Shown here: piece after piece, positions 27,585 through 36,908 of the stretch | How the letters are laid out: each line of letters starts with the position of its first letter | Numbering within the stretch: position 1 is the stretch's first letter | Assembly: GCA_963807775.1 (NCBI GenBank) | Contig: CAWECY010000004.1 | Span: 1 to 64,000 of the forward strand | Direction: 5' to 3' | DNA from: Bog-473 sp963807775 | GTDB lineage: Bacteria > Actinomycetota > Acidimicrobiia > Acidimicrobiales > RAAP-2 | DNA length: 64,000 bases | Translations under genes and position numbers: made by a program | Notes under the pieces: generated by a model | The model's database searches: none | The model's input: the letters and a program-made list of their open reading frames with translations, nothing else | Told to the model about the DNA's origin: nothing

Positions 27585-29197
27585 GCCCCGTGCACCAGGC
27601 GCCGGCGCCAGGCCGGATCCGTCTCGGGGTACTCACGCCGGGCGTGGGCGCCACGGCTCTCCGTGCGGAGGTCGGCGGAGGCGAGGAGCGCGTCGGCCAG
27701 CTGCAGGAGGTTGGTCAGCTCGCCGGCGGCCACCGAGCGGGCCCTCACGCCGGCGGGGGCGAGTGCGGCGGCCGTGGCCTCGACCACGGCGCGGGCGCCG
27801 GCGAGCGACTCGGTGCTGCGCACGACCCCGGCGCCGCGGGTCATGGCGCGCTGGAGCGTGTCGCGCAGCTTGGTGATGTCGGGGGCGACACCGTCCGCCG
27901 GACCGGTCGCCAAGGGCGCCCGGGCGGGCAGCGGCGTGCAGCCGATGCCGTCGACGGGGTCGCCGACGAGGACGGGGCGCAGCGCGCCGCTCGCGTCGGG
28001 TCCGGCCTCACCGGACGGGATGCGCTCGGCCAGGCGGGCGCCGAAGACCATGCCCTCGAGCAACGAGTTGGAGGCCAGGCGGTTGGCCCCGTGCACCCCG
28101 GTGCAGGCCACCTCGCCCACCGCCCACAGGCCGGGCACCGCGGTGGCGCCCCACAGGTCGGTGACGACGCCGCCCGAGAGGTGGTGGGCCGCCGGCGCGA
28201 TGGGGAGCCAGTCGGTCTGCGGGTCGAGCCCGATGGAGGTGAGGGAGGCAGCGATGGTCGGGAAGCGCTGGGAAAAACGCCCGAGTCCGGTCGCATCGAG
28301 CCAGAGGTGGTCGACGCCCTGCTCGGTCATGCGCGCCGCCATGGCCCGGCTCACGACGTCGCGCGGCGCCAGCTCGTCGACGAAGCGCTCACCGTCACGG
28401 TCGCGCAGGATGGCACCGTGGCCGCGCAGGGCCTCGGAGAGGAGCGGGCGCGGCATGGCCGGGTGATGCAGCGCGGTGGGATGGAACTGCACGAACTCGA
28501 CGTCGGCCGTGGGCACGCCGGCGCGCAGCGCCATGGCCACCCCGTCGCCGGTGGACTCGGCCGGGTTGGTGGTGACGGAGAAGAGCTGGCCGGCGCCGCC
28601 CGTGGCCAGGACGACGTGGGCGGCGCGCACCTCGACCGGCTCGGCGCTGGCCGCGGCGGGCGGCAGTGCGGTCACGCCGACGCAGCGACCGCCCTCGACG
28701 ATCAGGTCGAGCGCGAACCAGCCCTCGAGCACGGCGCCGGCCGAGCGGTAGGTGGCGTCGACCAGGGCCCGCTCCACCTCGGCGCCCGTCGCCGCGCCGC
28801 CGGCGTGCACGACGCGGGGCCGGGAGTGGCCGCCCTCGCGGGCGAGCGACAGGGAGCCGGTGGCCTCGCGGTCGAACTCGACGCCCAGCGCGATCAGCTC
28901 GTGCACGCGCCCGGGGCCCTCGTCGACCAGAATCCGCACCGCCTCCTCGTCACACAGGCCGGCGCCGGCGGCCAGCGTGTCGGCCAGGTGCAGGTCGGTC
29001 GAGTCCTCGTCGCCCCCCAGGACAGCGGCGACGCCCCCCTGGGCCCACCGCGTGGCCGACTGGGAGAGCACGCCCTTGGTCAGGACGCCCAGGGACGACG
29101 ACCCGGCCAGGCGCACGGCGGCGGACAGGCCGGCGACGCCACTGCCCAGGACCAGGACGTCGAAGGGACCCGGCGGCGCGCCGGCCCCGCGGCTCAC
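27581..29197 (-). CDS. nadB: L-aspartate oxidase
   Basis: A 538-residue flavoprotein that oxidises L-aspartate to iminoaspartate for quinolinate synthesis. The FAD-binding VLVLGSGVAGLSAAVRLA, SATRWAQGGVAA, the catalytic-region HPTAL, and the second FAD segment GLWAVGEVACTGVHGANRL are present. It overlaps panD at its start and nadC at its end by four bases each. nadA is not in the window. Confidence 0.96.
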
Positions 29198-29592
29198 GCC
29201 GGTTCGGTCAGGGGCGCCGACAGCTCGGCATCGAGGCGGGCCGACACCTCGTCGATCACCCGGTTGCGCCCGTCGACGTGCACCACCCGCGGGACGTAGC
29301 TCTCGAGCTCGGCCCGCTCGTAGTCGGCGTAGGTGATGATGATCACCTTGTCGCCCGGCGCCACCAGGCGGGCGGCGGCTCCGTTGAGGCAGATCTGCCC
29401 CAGCTCACCCTCGATGGCGTAGGTCTCGAAGCGGGCACCGTTGTCGATGTCGAGAACGGCCACCTGCTCGTAGGGCAGGATGTCGGCCAGCGCCATCAGC
29501 TCGGTGTCGATGGACACCGAGCCCACGTAGTTGAGGTTGGCCCCGGTCACCGTGGCCCGGTGGATCTTGGACTTCATCATGCGACGGCGCAT
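29194..29592 (-). CDS. panD: Aspartate 1-decarboxylase proenzyme
   Basis: PanD makes beta-alanine from aspartate. The proenzyme self-cleaves at the Gly-Ser of YVGSVSID to form the pyruvoyl group, about residue 21-22 from the start used here. KSKIHRATVTGANLNYVG and LNGAAARLV are diagnostic. The start at 29592 gives 132 residues; a nearby ATG at 29580 is equally possible. It lies immediately downstream of panC. Confidence 0.95.
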   Translation of the reverse strand: MRRRMMKSKIHRATVTGANLNYVGSVSIDTELMALADILPYEQVAVLDIDNGARFETYAIEGELGQICLNGAAARLVAPGDKVIIITYADYERAELESYVPRVVHVDGRNRVIDEVSARLDAELSAPLTEPA

Positions 29593-29596
29593 CGGC

Positions 29597-30499
29597 TCAA
29601 CCGATCCTTTCGAGTTGGCGGGCCCGGCCGGTCCGGCCGGCGGCGACCACCGCACTGTTGTCGATCAGACGGACCGGCCCCACCCGCGCCGCCACCAGCA
29701 GGCGCACGGTGGCCGGGTCCTCGATCGTGCCCGCCTCGACCAGCGTGGTGGCGTCGACGGCCGCGGCGTAGTCCAGCGCGGCCAGCGGCTCGGCCTCGAC
29801 CACCGCCCGCATGGCGGCGGCCACGGCGCCGGCGTCACGCTCGCCCGCGGCCACGACGGACCGCCCGGCGGCCAGGGCCCGCGCCAGCGCGAGCGCGGCG
29901 CGGCGCTCGCCGGGCGAGAGGCGCACGTTGCGGCTCGAGAGGGCGAGGCCGTCGGCCTCGCGGATGGTCGGGCATCCCACCACCTCGACCGGCAGCGAGA
30001 GGTCCTGCGCCATGCGGCGCACCACGGCCAGCTGTTGGAAGTCCTTCTGTCCGAAGTAGGCGCGGCAGGGGCCGGCGATGGCGAACAGCTTGGCCACCAC
30101 GGTGGCCACGCCGTCGAAGTGTCCGGGGCGTGAGGCCCCCTCCCAGGCGTGCGTCAGGCCGGACACGGCGACCGTGGTCGACGGCGGCTCGGGCCACGAC
30201 GGGTACATCTCGTCCACCGAGGGCACGAAGACGACGTCCACGCCCGCCTCGGCGCACACGAGCAGGTCGCGCTCGAGGGTGCGCGGGTAGTTGGAGATGT
30301 CGTCGGGGTCGCCGAACTGCAGCGGGTTGACGAAGATGCTGACCGCGACCACGTCGCACTCCGCCCGCGCCTGCGTCATGAGCGAGATGTGCCCCTCGTG
30401 CAGCGCCCCCATGGTCGGCACGAGGCCGACGGTGCGCCCGGCGGCGCGGGCGGTGTCGAGTAGCTGACGGCAGGCGGCGCGGGTGCCGACGGTGTCCAC
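29597..30499 (-). CDS. panC: Pantothenate synthetase
   Basis: A 300-residue PanC, joining pantoate and beta-alanine with ATP. The adenylate motifs VPTMGALHEGH, FVNPLQFG, FGQKDFQQL and SSRNVRLSP are present. It begins at GTG 30499, four bases after the TAG (30504-30506) of the upstream DUF2520 gene. The reading frame is continuous with the N-terminal frame of that gene only because of the upstream frame break, so the apparent fusion is false. Confidence 0.95.
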   Translation of the reverse strand: MDTVGTRAACRQLLDTARAAGRTVGLVPTMGALHEGHISLMTQARAECDVVAVSIFVNPLQFGDPDDISNYPRTLERDLLVCAEAGVDVVFVPSVDEMYPSWPEPPSTTVAVSGLTHAWEGASRPGHFDGVATVVAKLFAIAGPCRAYFGQKDFQQLAVVRRMAQDLSLPVEVVGCPTIREADGLALSSRNVRLSPGERRAALALARALAAGRSVVAAGERDAGAVAAAMRAVVEAEPLAALDYAAAVDATTLVEAGTIEDPATVRLLVAARVGPVRLIDNSAVVAAGRTGRARQLERIG

Positions 30500-30503
30500 G
30501 GCG

Positions 30504-31237
30504 CTACACCCCCGCCTGCGCCGGCACGGCGGCGCCGGCCAGCTTGGTCGCCAGGGCGGCGCCGGCCTGGTAGCCGGTGCGCTCGGACTCGGGCAGGGCG
30601 TCGAGGTGACGGCTGAGCGTGGCCCAGTCCCCCGGCGCGCCGGGCCGGTCAGTGCGGCGGCGGCCCCCAGGGCGGCCACGTCGTCGACGGCGGCCCGGGT
30701 CAGGGGCAGGAACGCCTCGAGCGGCAGGCCGACCTCGGCGGCCACCCGTTCGACCTGGCCCAGGAGGGCCACCACGTGGTTGGCCGCGATGCAGGCGGCG
30801 GCGTGGTACGCGGCCCGGTCGCCGTCGGCCACCTCGACCACGCGGCCGGTGAGGGTCTCGACGATGTCGCGGGCGGCGGGCGCGCCGGCGATGGCGAAGG
30901 TGACGCCCGAGGCCAGCCGCGCCGCCCCCACCTCGGCGTTGGGCAGCGGGACGAGCGGGTGCACGGCGGCGCGGCGCGGGTGGGGCGCCAGCGCCTCGAG
31001 GCCGAGGGAGCCCGAGAGGTGGACGACGGTCGTGGTGGCCTCGGGGGCCACGACGGCCGCCACCTCCGCGATGGCATCGTCGGGCGTCGCGATGACGAGC
31101 ACGTCGACCCCGCGGGCGGCGCCGGACAGGTCGTCGGCGCGTCCGAGATACCCGGCGAACGCCCAGCCGCGGGCCGAGAGCGCGACGGCCAAGGACGTGC
31201 CGGCCCGACCGGGACCGATGATCCGGATGGTGTGCAT
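30504..31237 (-). CDS. DUF2520 Rossmann-fold oxidoreductase-like protein (one frame break)
   Basis: About 244 residues. The N-terminal NAD(P)-binding fold begins IRIIGPGRAGTSLAVALSARG and continues to VLVIATPDDAI. The helical C-terminal domain (AAYHAAACIAANHVVALLGQ) is the DUF2520 dimerisation part. A five-C run at 30629-30633 should be six: with that correction the protein reads on through WATLSRHLDALP to AGAAVPAQAGV and a TAG at 30504-30506. Proteins of this family often sit beside panC, but their substrate is not established; a role as ketopantoate reductase is a guess from position only. Confidence 0.85.
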
Positions 31238-31304
31238 CTGACCTCCTTCGGCGTTCCGGCCCCGTCGGGGTGCCGTTCGCCTACAGACGATGCGAAAACG
31301 TCGG

Positions 31305-31766
31305 CTACAGCTTACCCATACGGGTCACTTGGCCACCAGACGCCCCGACCTGCTCCTCCGTGACCAGATCGGGTGCCAGCTCGGCCAGGGGGGCCAGCAC
31401 GAAGCGCCGCTCCCAAAGGCGGGGGTGCGGCACGCTCAGGTCCGGCTCCTCGACCTGCCGGCCCTCCACCCACAGGACGTCGGCGTCGAGCGTGCGCGGC
31501 CCCCAGCGCTCCGAGCGCTCCCGGCCGGCCGCCTGCTCCAGCTCCTGGCAGCGTTCGAGCAGGCGCCGGGGCGCGTCCTCGGTCGCCAGCTCGACCACCA
31601 GGTTGAGGTACGGACCCTGCCCGTCGGGTCCGCCGACCGGCTGGGTCTCGTACACGTCGGAGACGGCGGCGACGTCGCCGCGTTCCGCCAACGCCGCCAC
31701 GGCGGCGCGCAGCAGCGCCCGCCGGTCCCCCAAATTCGACCCCAGCCCGATGAAGGCGCGGGCCAT
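31305..31766 (-). CDS. folK: 6-hydroxymethyl-7,8-dihydropterin pyrophosphokinase
   Basis: A 153-residue FolK, which activates the pterin with ATP before pABA is attached. FIGLGSNLGDRRALL, VSDVYETQPVGG and the HPPK signature ERWGPRTLDADVLW followed by VPHPRLWERRFVLAPL are complete. Its ATG at 31766 overlaps the folB stop. Confidence 0.96.
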   Translation of the reverse strand: MARAFIGLGSNLGDRRALLRAAVAALAERGDVAAVSDVYETQPVGGPDGQGPYLNLVVELATEDAPRRLLERCQELEQAAGRERSERWGPRTLDADVLWVEGRQVEEPDLSVPHPRLWERRFVLAPLAELAPDLVTEEQVGASGGQVTRMGKL

Positions 31767-32128
31767 CAGCGCGACCGGCGCACCCGCACCCCGGTAGAGC
31801 CGACGTCGAGGGGCAGGGGCGGCCGCAGCTTGCGCACGGTCACCTCGACCGCCTCGAGCCGGGGGTCGAGAACGAGCAGCGCGCTGGCCAGGCGGCCGGC
31901 CAGCGCCTCCAGCAGCCGGTAGGAGCGGCCGCCCACCACGTCGGCCGCGGCCTGGGCCAGCGCCCCGTAGTCGACCGTGTCGGCCAGGTGGTCGCTGCGC
32001 TGGGCGGCCGCCATGTCGACCCAGGCCACGATGTCGACCGAGAAGGGCTGCGGTCGCCCGCGCTCCTCGTCCAGCGCGCCGTGCACGCCGACGACCCGGA
32101 GGTCGCTGATCTCGATGCGATCGCTCAC
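31766..32128 (-). CDS. folB: Dihydroneopterin aldolase
   Basis: A 120-residue FolB. RIEISDLRVVGVHGALDEER and TVDYGALAQ, with the helix YRLLEALAGRLASALL, are typical. It converts dihydroneopterin to hydroxymethyl-dihydropterin. The start is nine bases after the end of the phosphatase-like gene. Confidence 0.95.
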   Translation of the reverse strand: MSDRIEISDLRVVGVHGALDEERGRPQPFSVDIVAWVDMAAAQRSDHLADTVDYGALAQAAADVVGGRSYRLLEALAGRLASALLVLDPRLEAVEVTVRKLRPPLPLDVGSTGVRVRRSR

Positions 32129-32137
32129 CGGACCGCC

Positions 32138-32653
32138 TCAGGAGGCCTGGCCGCGTGCAGGCATGCCCTCCAGCTCGGACAACAGCTCGCGCCCGGGCTC
32201 GCCCATGGCGTGCCCGACCACGTGCTCGACCAGCGCCACCGCCTGGGGCTGACTGGCGATGCGGTCGGACCAGACCAGGTAGCCGGCCACCACCCCCATG
32301 ACCCGGTCCCCCAGTTCGTCCTGGTGGATCAGGATGCGCAGGCCCGCCGCCAGCGAGTCGTCCACGTCCTGGTAGCAGGCGGCCAACACCGGACGGGGGT
32401 CGCCGGAGCGCTCCAGCGGGTAGTGGGCCCAGGCCAGACCCTCGTCCTCGTAGGCGGCCAGGTTGTGTGGCGAGGGCAGCAGCGAGATCACCCGTCCGAA
32501 CCCCTGGACGCGCAGCCAAATGATCTCCTCGGTGCGGCGCACCCGCCGGTGGTTGACCGCGAACCCGCCGGGGCGCTCGCTGACGGCGAGGTGGTCCCGG
32601 ATGATCCAGGTGAAGTTGCGGGGCGGGATGCCGGCGGCCCACTTGCCCTTCAT
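32138..32653 (-). CDS. Phosphatase-like protein lacking the catalytic cysteine, in the folate operon
   Basis: 171 residues, with its ATG inside the folP stop region (ATGA). The layout is that of a dual-specificity phosphatase: an SERPG-like opening (AVSERPGGF, residues 24-31), HRRVRRTEEIIWLRVQGFGR, ISLLPS as the central strand, WAHYPLE before the general-acid loop region, and ILIHQDELGDRVMGVVAGYL where the HCx5R P-loop is expected. The histidine (H110) and arginine (R117) are kept, but the nucleophilic cysteine is glutamine (Q111). It should bind phosphate or phosphoprotein but not hydrolyse it. The fold call is by eye; the function is unknown. Confidence 0.55.
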   Translation of the reverse strand: MKGKWAAGIPPRNFTWIIRDHLAVSERPGGFAVNHRRVRRTEEIIWLRVQGFGRVISLLPSPHNLAAYEDEGLAWAHYPLERSGDPRPVLAACYQDVDDSLAAGLRILIHQDELGDRVMGVVAGYLVWSDRIASQPQAVALVEHVVGHAMGEPGRELLSELEGMPARGQAS

Positions 32654-33465
32654 GCGGCAGGACCATACAGCCGTGCCACCTGGACCGTGGCTGCCACGTC
32701 GTGCACCCGGACCAGACCGGCGCCCGCAACCAGGGCCGCAGCCGCGGTGGCCAGCGAGCCCTCGAGGCGCTCGGCCACGGGGACGGGCCCCTCTCCGGAC
32801 GAGGCCAGGACGCCCAGGAAGCGCTTGCGGCTGGTGCCCACGGCCACGCCGGTGCACCCCGCCGCGGCGGCGGCGGTCACCAGTTCGTCCAGGTGGCGCA
32901 GGAGCGAGAGGTTGTGCGCCACCGTCTTGCCGAAGCCGATGCCGGGGTCGACCCAGACCTCGGCCACGCCGGCGTCCAGAGCCCGGCGGGCCCGGCGCAG
33001 CACGAAGTCGCGCACCTCGGCCACCACGGCGCCGTAGCGCGGGTCGTCCTGCATGCTGCGCGGCCGGCCCTGCATGTGCATGGCCACCCAGCCGGCGCCG
33101 GTGGCCGCGGCCACCGGCCACAGCGAGGCCGAGATGTCGTTGATCAGACAGGCGCCCGCCTCGACGGCGGCCGTCGCCACCTCCGGCTTCACCGTGTCCA
33201 CGGACACGCGGACGCCTTGGTCGGCCAACGCCTCGACGACGGGCACGACGCGGGCCAGCTCGACGTCGACGGGGACGGGCTCGGCCCCCGGGCGCGAGGA
33301 CTCGCCGCCCACGTCGACCAGGTCGGCGCCCTCGCCGGCCAGGGCCAGCCCGTGGGCCAGCGCCGCCTCGAAGGTGTCGTGCTGTCCGCCGTCGGAGAAG
33401 GAGTCGGGTGTCACGTTGAGCACGCCCATGACGAGCGGCGGCCGGCGGGACGGCCCCGGCGCCAC
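32650..33465 (-). CDS. folP: Dihydropteroate synthase
   Basis: A 271-residue FolP, condensing the pterin pyrophosphate with p-aminobenzoate. MGVLNVTPDSFSDGG, VDVGGESSRPGAEPV, INDISAS, HMQGRPRSMQ, DPGIGFGKT and VGTSRKRFLG all match the pterin- and pABA-binding loops. It is the target family of sulfonamides. It follows folE with a four-base gap. Confidence 0.97.
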   Translation of the reverse strand: MAPGPSRRPPLVMGVLNVTPDSFSDGGQHDTFEAALAHGLALAGEGADLVDVGGESSRPGAEPVPVDVELARVVPVVEALADQGVRVSVDTVKPEVATAAVEAGACLINDISASLWPVAAATGAGWVAMHMQGRPRSMQDDPRYGAVVAEVRDFVLRRARRALDAGVAEVWVDPGIGFGKTVAHNLSLLRHLDELVTAAAAAGCTGVAVGTSRKRFLGVLASSGEGPVPVAERLEGSLATAAAALVAGAGLVRVHDVAATVQVARLYGPAA

Positions 33466-33469
33466 GGGG

Positions 33470-34039
33470 TCAGCGACCCCGTATGAACTGCATGGCCTCG
33501 GCGCGGGTGGCCACGTCGGACCGGAACAGCCCGCGCACCGAGGAGGTGACGGTCGTGGTGCCGGGTTTCTTGACCCCGCGCATGGACATGCACAGGTGCT
33601 CCGCCTCTAGGACCACCAGCACGCCGCGGGGCGAGAGGACCGCGTCCAGGGCGTCGGCGATCTGGGTGGTCATGCGCTCCTGCACCTGCAGGCGCCGGGC
33701 GTAGCCGTCGACCAGCCGGGCCAGCTTGGACAGCCCCGTGATGCGGCCGTCCTCGGCCGGGATGTAGGCCACGTGGGCCTTGCCGAGGAAGGGCACCAGG
33801 TGGTGTTCGCACAGCGACGTAAAGGGGATGTCGCGCACCATGACCATCTCGTCGTGCTCGGCGGCGAACGTCACCTCGAGGTGCCGGGCCGGGTCGTCGT
33901 GCAGGCCCGAGAACAGCTCCTCGTACATGGCCGCCACCCGGTGGGGCGTCGCCACCAGGCCGTCGCGCCCGGGGTCCTCCCCGATGGCCCAGAGCAGCTC
34001 GGTCACGGCGGCGCGCACGCGGTCGACGTCGACGCTCAT
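33470..34039 (-). CDS. folE: GTP cyclohydrolase I
   Basis: A 189-residue FolE, the first enzyme of pterin synthesis. LVATPHRVAAMYEEL, the zinc site in TSLCEHHLVPFLGKAHVAY, GLSKLARLVDGYARRLQVQE and EAEHLCMSMRGVKKPG are complete. Its ATG at 34039 overlaps the tilS-hpt stop by four bases. In many actinobacteria ftsH lies between hpt and folE; here it is absent. Confidence 0.97.
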   Translation of the reverse strand: MSVDVDRVRAAVTELLWAIGEDPGRDGLVATPHRVAAMYEELFSGLHDDPARHLEVTFAAEHDEMVMVRDIPFTSLCEHHLVPFLGKAHVAYIPAEDGRITGLSKLARLVDGYARRLQVQERMTTQIADALDAVLSPRGVLVVLEAEHLCMSMRGVKKPGTTTVTSSVRGLFRSDVATRAEAMQFIRGR

Positions 34040-35529
34040 TGCTCGGTCCCCTTGTAGCGGTGCACGCTGTGCAGGTTGCGGTAGCGCTCGGCCACGTCGA
34101 GGCCGTAGCCGACCACGAACTCGGGCGGAATCATGAAGCCGGTGTACTTCAGGTCCAGCTCGACCCGTTGCTCGCCCTCCTTCACCAGTAGGGCGCACAC
34201 CTCCACGCTCTTGGGCTGCCGGGCGTTGAGGTAGCGGCGCAGGTAGTTGAGCGTGAGGCCGCTGTCGATGATGTCCTCGACGACGAGCACGTGCCGGCCG
34301 TCGAGCTCGGAGTCGAGGTCCTTGACGATGCGCACCACGCCCGAGGTCTTCGTCGCGCTCCCGTAGGACGAGACGGCCATGAAGTCGACGTCGACCGGCA
34401 GCGCGATGGCGCGGCACAGGTCGCTCATGAAGAGCATGGCCCCTTTGAGCACGGCCACCAGCAACGGAGGCTCGTCGGCGTAGTCGGCCGTGATCTGGGC
34501 CCCCAGCTCGGCCACCCGGGCCGCCAGCTCGGCCGCGCCGACTAGCACCGGACCGACGTCGGGCTCGGCCCACGACGGCACCCCGGTACCGGCCTCCTCG
34601 CGGGTCACCGGGGTGACACTACCGGAGCCGTCGGGGGCGACCCCGAGGCGGCCGTGCGAGCGGCGCACCCGACGGCCTCCCGACAGCTCGGTCCCGACGG
34701 CTGAGCCCTGCGCCACCGAAAGCACGCGGTCGACCTCGGCCAGCGACGGCGGATGGCCCCCCTCGACCGGCGCCACCGCGCGCAGCCATTGCCGCAGCGC
34801 GCGCCGCGCCAGCGGCCGCTCGCAGCTCGCCACGGCACGCGCGTCGGTCGGGTCGGGCAGCGCCGCCGCCGCCAGCGCGTCCAGCAGCGCCACCTCGTCG
34901 CGCAGCAGCGCGGCCTGGCGGGCCAGGAGGGGGACGGGATCGCGCCCGGCCACCTCCGCGCAGAGCGGGAGCAGCTCGTGGCGGACCCGGTTACGCACGA
35001 AGGCGGGGTCCTCGTTGCTCGGGTCGCGCACCGGCTCCCACCCGAGGGCGTCGCACAGGGCATGGGTCTCGGCCCGGCGCAGGCCGAGCAGCGGGTGGCG
35101 GTGGCCCGGCTCCATGCCGGACAGCCCGTCGGCGCCCGCCCCGCGCAGGAGGTTGACCAGGATCGTCTCGGCCTGGTCGTCCATGGTGTGCCCGGTGGCC
35201 ACGCCGGCGGGCAGGACGGCGTAGCGGGCGGCCCGGGCCCGGGCCTCGAGGTTGGGCCCCGGCACCACCGAGGCCTGCCGGCCCTCGAAGCGAACGCCCA
35301 GCCAACCCGCCGCGCCGGCCACCACGGCGGCCTCCGCTCCCGACCCGGCCCGCAGCCCGTGGTCCACGTGATAGGCGGTCACCTCGCAGCGGGCGGCGGC
35401 CGCCAGCACGAGCAGGGCCAGCGAGTCGGGCCCGCCCGACACGGCGCACGCCACGGGGGTACCCGGCGGCGGGAAGGTGCACCGGCCCAGGAGGTCGCAG
35501 ACGAGCTGGGTGGCCCCTCCCTCACCCAC
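34036..35529 (-). CDS. Fused tRNA(Ile)-lysidine synthase and hypoxanthine phosphoribosyltransferase
   Basis: A 497-residue protein with two enzymes in one frame. The N-terminal part is TilS: the PP-loop VACAVSGGPDSLALL, YHVDHGLR, ATGHTMDDQAETILVNLLRG and DPSNEDPAFVRNRVRHELLP. It makes lysidine at C34 of tRNA-Ile to read AUA. The C-terminal 180 residues are Hpt: VGAAELAARVAELGAQITADY, AVLKGAMLFMSDL and the PRPP motif LVVEDIIDSGLTL. No stop separates them. In most actinobacteria these are neighbouring genes; fused forms are known in some Firmicutes. The GTG at 35529 overlaps the upstream stop. A missing stop through an indel cannot be excluded. Confidence 0.85.
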   Translation of the reverse strand: MGEGGATQLVCDLLGRCTFPPPGTPVACAVSGGPDSLALLVLAAAARCEVTAYHVDHGLRAGSGAEAAVVAGAAGWLGVRFEGRQASVVPGPNLEARARAARYAVLPAGVATGHTMDDQAETILVNLLRGAGADGLSGMEPGHRHPLLGLRRAETHALCDALGWEPVRDPSNEDPAFVRNRVRHELLPLCAEVAGRDPVPLLARQAALLRDEVALLDALAAAALPDPTDARAVASCERPLARRALRQWLRAVAPVEGGHPPSLAEVDRVLSVAQGSAVGTELSGGRRVRRSHGRLGVAPDGSGSVTPVTREEAGTGVPSWAEPDVGPVLVGAAELAARVAELGAQITADYADEPPLLVAVLKGAMLFMSDLCRAIALPVDVDFMAVSSYGSATKTSGVVRIVKDLDSELDGRHVLVVEDIIDSGLTLNYLRRYLNARQPKSVEVCALLVKEGEQRVELDLKYTGFMIPPEFVVGYGLDVAERYRNLHSVHRYKGTEQ

Positions 35530-36574
35530 CGGCTCGGGTGACCCAGGCGGCCGGGTCCCGGATCTCCTCGAGGCTGGGCAGCCACTCCGGGCCCTCCCAC
35601 ACCCGGGCCAGCAACACCGGCCCGCCGGCGGCCTCGACCGACTCGACGAAGCGCTCGCCCTCGGCGTACTGGCGCATCTTGGCATCGAGGCCGAGGAACT
35701 TCGACATCAGCTTGGTCAGCCCGCGCGCGTTCGTCCGCCGCTCGTGCAGGACGCGGGAGAAGTGGGCGGCGCCGGGCACCTCGCCGGCGCCGGCGCGGTC
35801 CATGGTCACGTCGCCGTGCCCCTCGAGCAGGCTCATCATCCCCGAGATCTTCGAGAGCGCCTGGCGCTGCTCGGGCGTGGCCAGCATGCCGACCACGCCG
35901 GCCTCGCCGGCCGGGTTGTGGCCGGCCCGCACCTCGGTGGCCACCCGCTTGACCATCTCGGCGAAGCCGGACGGGTCGCCCGAGAGCGGGCCGAGCATGT
36001 CGGTGATCAGGGAGACGAAGTGGTCGCGCAGCCAGGGGACGGCGGTGAACTGCAGCCGGTGCGTCACCTCGTGCAACGCCAGCCACAGCCGGAACTGGCT
36101 GGGGGAGAAGCTGTACTGCTCCTCGACAGCCACGATGTTCGGCCCCACGTAGGAGACGAGGTCCTGGTCCTCGGGCGACTCGTCGTTGATGAGCAGGTCG
36201 TACTGGCCCAGCACGCGCGTCGCCATGTAGGCCAGCATCAGGCCGAGTTGCGTCCCGGCCACGGCGCGGCCGACGGCGAGCGACGGCCCGCCGATCTTCG
36301 ACCCCCGGGCGCGCTGCAGCTCGGCCAGGGCGGGGCCGACCAGCCGCTCGATGGAGCGGACGTTCGCGGCCGCCCACCCGGGGCGATCGGTCACCTTGGC
36401 CCGGGCCGTCCCGTGGGCCGAGTGCAGGCCGGTGGCCTCGCTGACCAGCGTCTCGGCGCGCGCCGTGAGCTCGTCGAACTGTGCCTGCAGCGCCGCGGAG
36501 CGGTAGGAGGCCGGTGCGGGCTTCAGGATGAGGGCGCCCGCGGACACGCGCTGGGCCAGCGCCCAGTCGACCAT
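35522..36574 (-). CDS. DUF2342 zinc-dependent metalloprotease, F420-associated
   Basis: About 350 residues from the ATG at 36574. The metal-binding HExxH is WLALHEVTHRLQFTAVPWL, preceded by SYVGPNIVAVEEQYSF. This is the actinobacterial family often named coenzyme F420 biosynthesis-associated protein, usually just upstream of tilS and hpt, as here. Its substrate is unknown. The frame is open to 36664, which would overlap rsrA by 59 bases; the shorter start begins at the conserved VDWALAQRV. Confidence 0.85.
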   Translation of the reverse strand: MVDWALAQRVSAGALILKPAPASYRSAALQAQFDELTARAETLVSEATGLHSAHGTARAKVTDRPGWAAANVRSIERLVGPALAELQRARGSKIGGPSLAVGRAVAGTQLGLMLAYMATRVLGQYDLLINDESPEDQDLVSYVGPNIVAVEEQYSFSPSQFRLWLALHEVTHRLQFTAVPWLRDHFVSLITDMLGPLSGDPSGFAEMVKRVATEVRAGHNPAGEAGVVGMLATPEQRQALSKISGMMSLLEGHGDVTMDRAGAGEVPGAAHFSRVLHERRTNARGLTKLMSKFLGLDAKMRQYAEGERFVESVEAAGGPVLLARVWEGPEWLPSLEEIRDPAAWVTRAGG

Positions 36575-36605
36575 GGCCGGAGTCGGAGCCGGAGCGTGCG
36601 CGACG

Positions 36606-36908
36606 TCAGTGCTCGGCGTCGTGCTGTCGGCTTTCTTCGTCGATCGCCGCCGCCACCCGCTCAATCAGGCTCTGGGGCACCCGGTCCTTGCAGCGGTTGG
36701 CGATCACCCGGCGCAGCTCCGCCTCGAACTCGGCCGCCCCGCCGCAGGGGCCGCAGTAGTCGAGGTGGACCCGGATCACCTCGCGGCGCTCCTCGGTCAG
36801 CTCGCCGTCGAGATACGTGTACAGCTCGTGCACCGCTTCCTCGCAGTCGAGGGACACGCCGAACAACCCGGCGGTGTCGGTCTCCCTGCCCTTGCTCACA
36901 TCTGTCAC
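36606..36908 (-). CDS. Mycothiol-system anti-sigma factor, RsrA-like
   Basis: A 100-residue zinc-binding anti-sigma factor. The ZAS motif is HLDYCGPCGG (Hx3Cx2C), with an upstream cysteine in SLDCEEAVHELYTYLDGELTE. Under oxidation the cysteines form a disulfide, zinc leaves and the sigma factor is freed. It overlaps the sigma gene by four bases, the normal sigR-rsrA layout. Confidence 0.92.
   Translation of the reverse strand: MTDVSKGRETDTAGLFGVSLDCEEAVHELYTYLDGELTEERREVIRVHLDYCGPCGGAAEFEAELRRVIANRCKDRVPQSLIERVAAAIDEESRQHDAEH

Noticed and set aside
29597..31237. A DUF2520-PanC fusion protein
   Set aside because: The join depends on a five-C run at 30629-30633; six C gives a proper stop for DUF2520 and a separate GTG start for panC.
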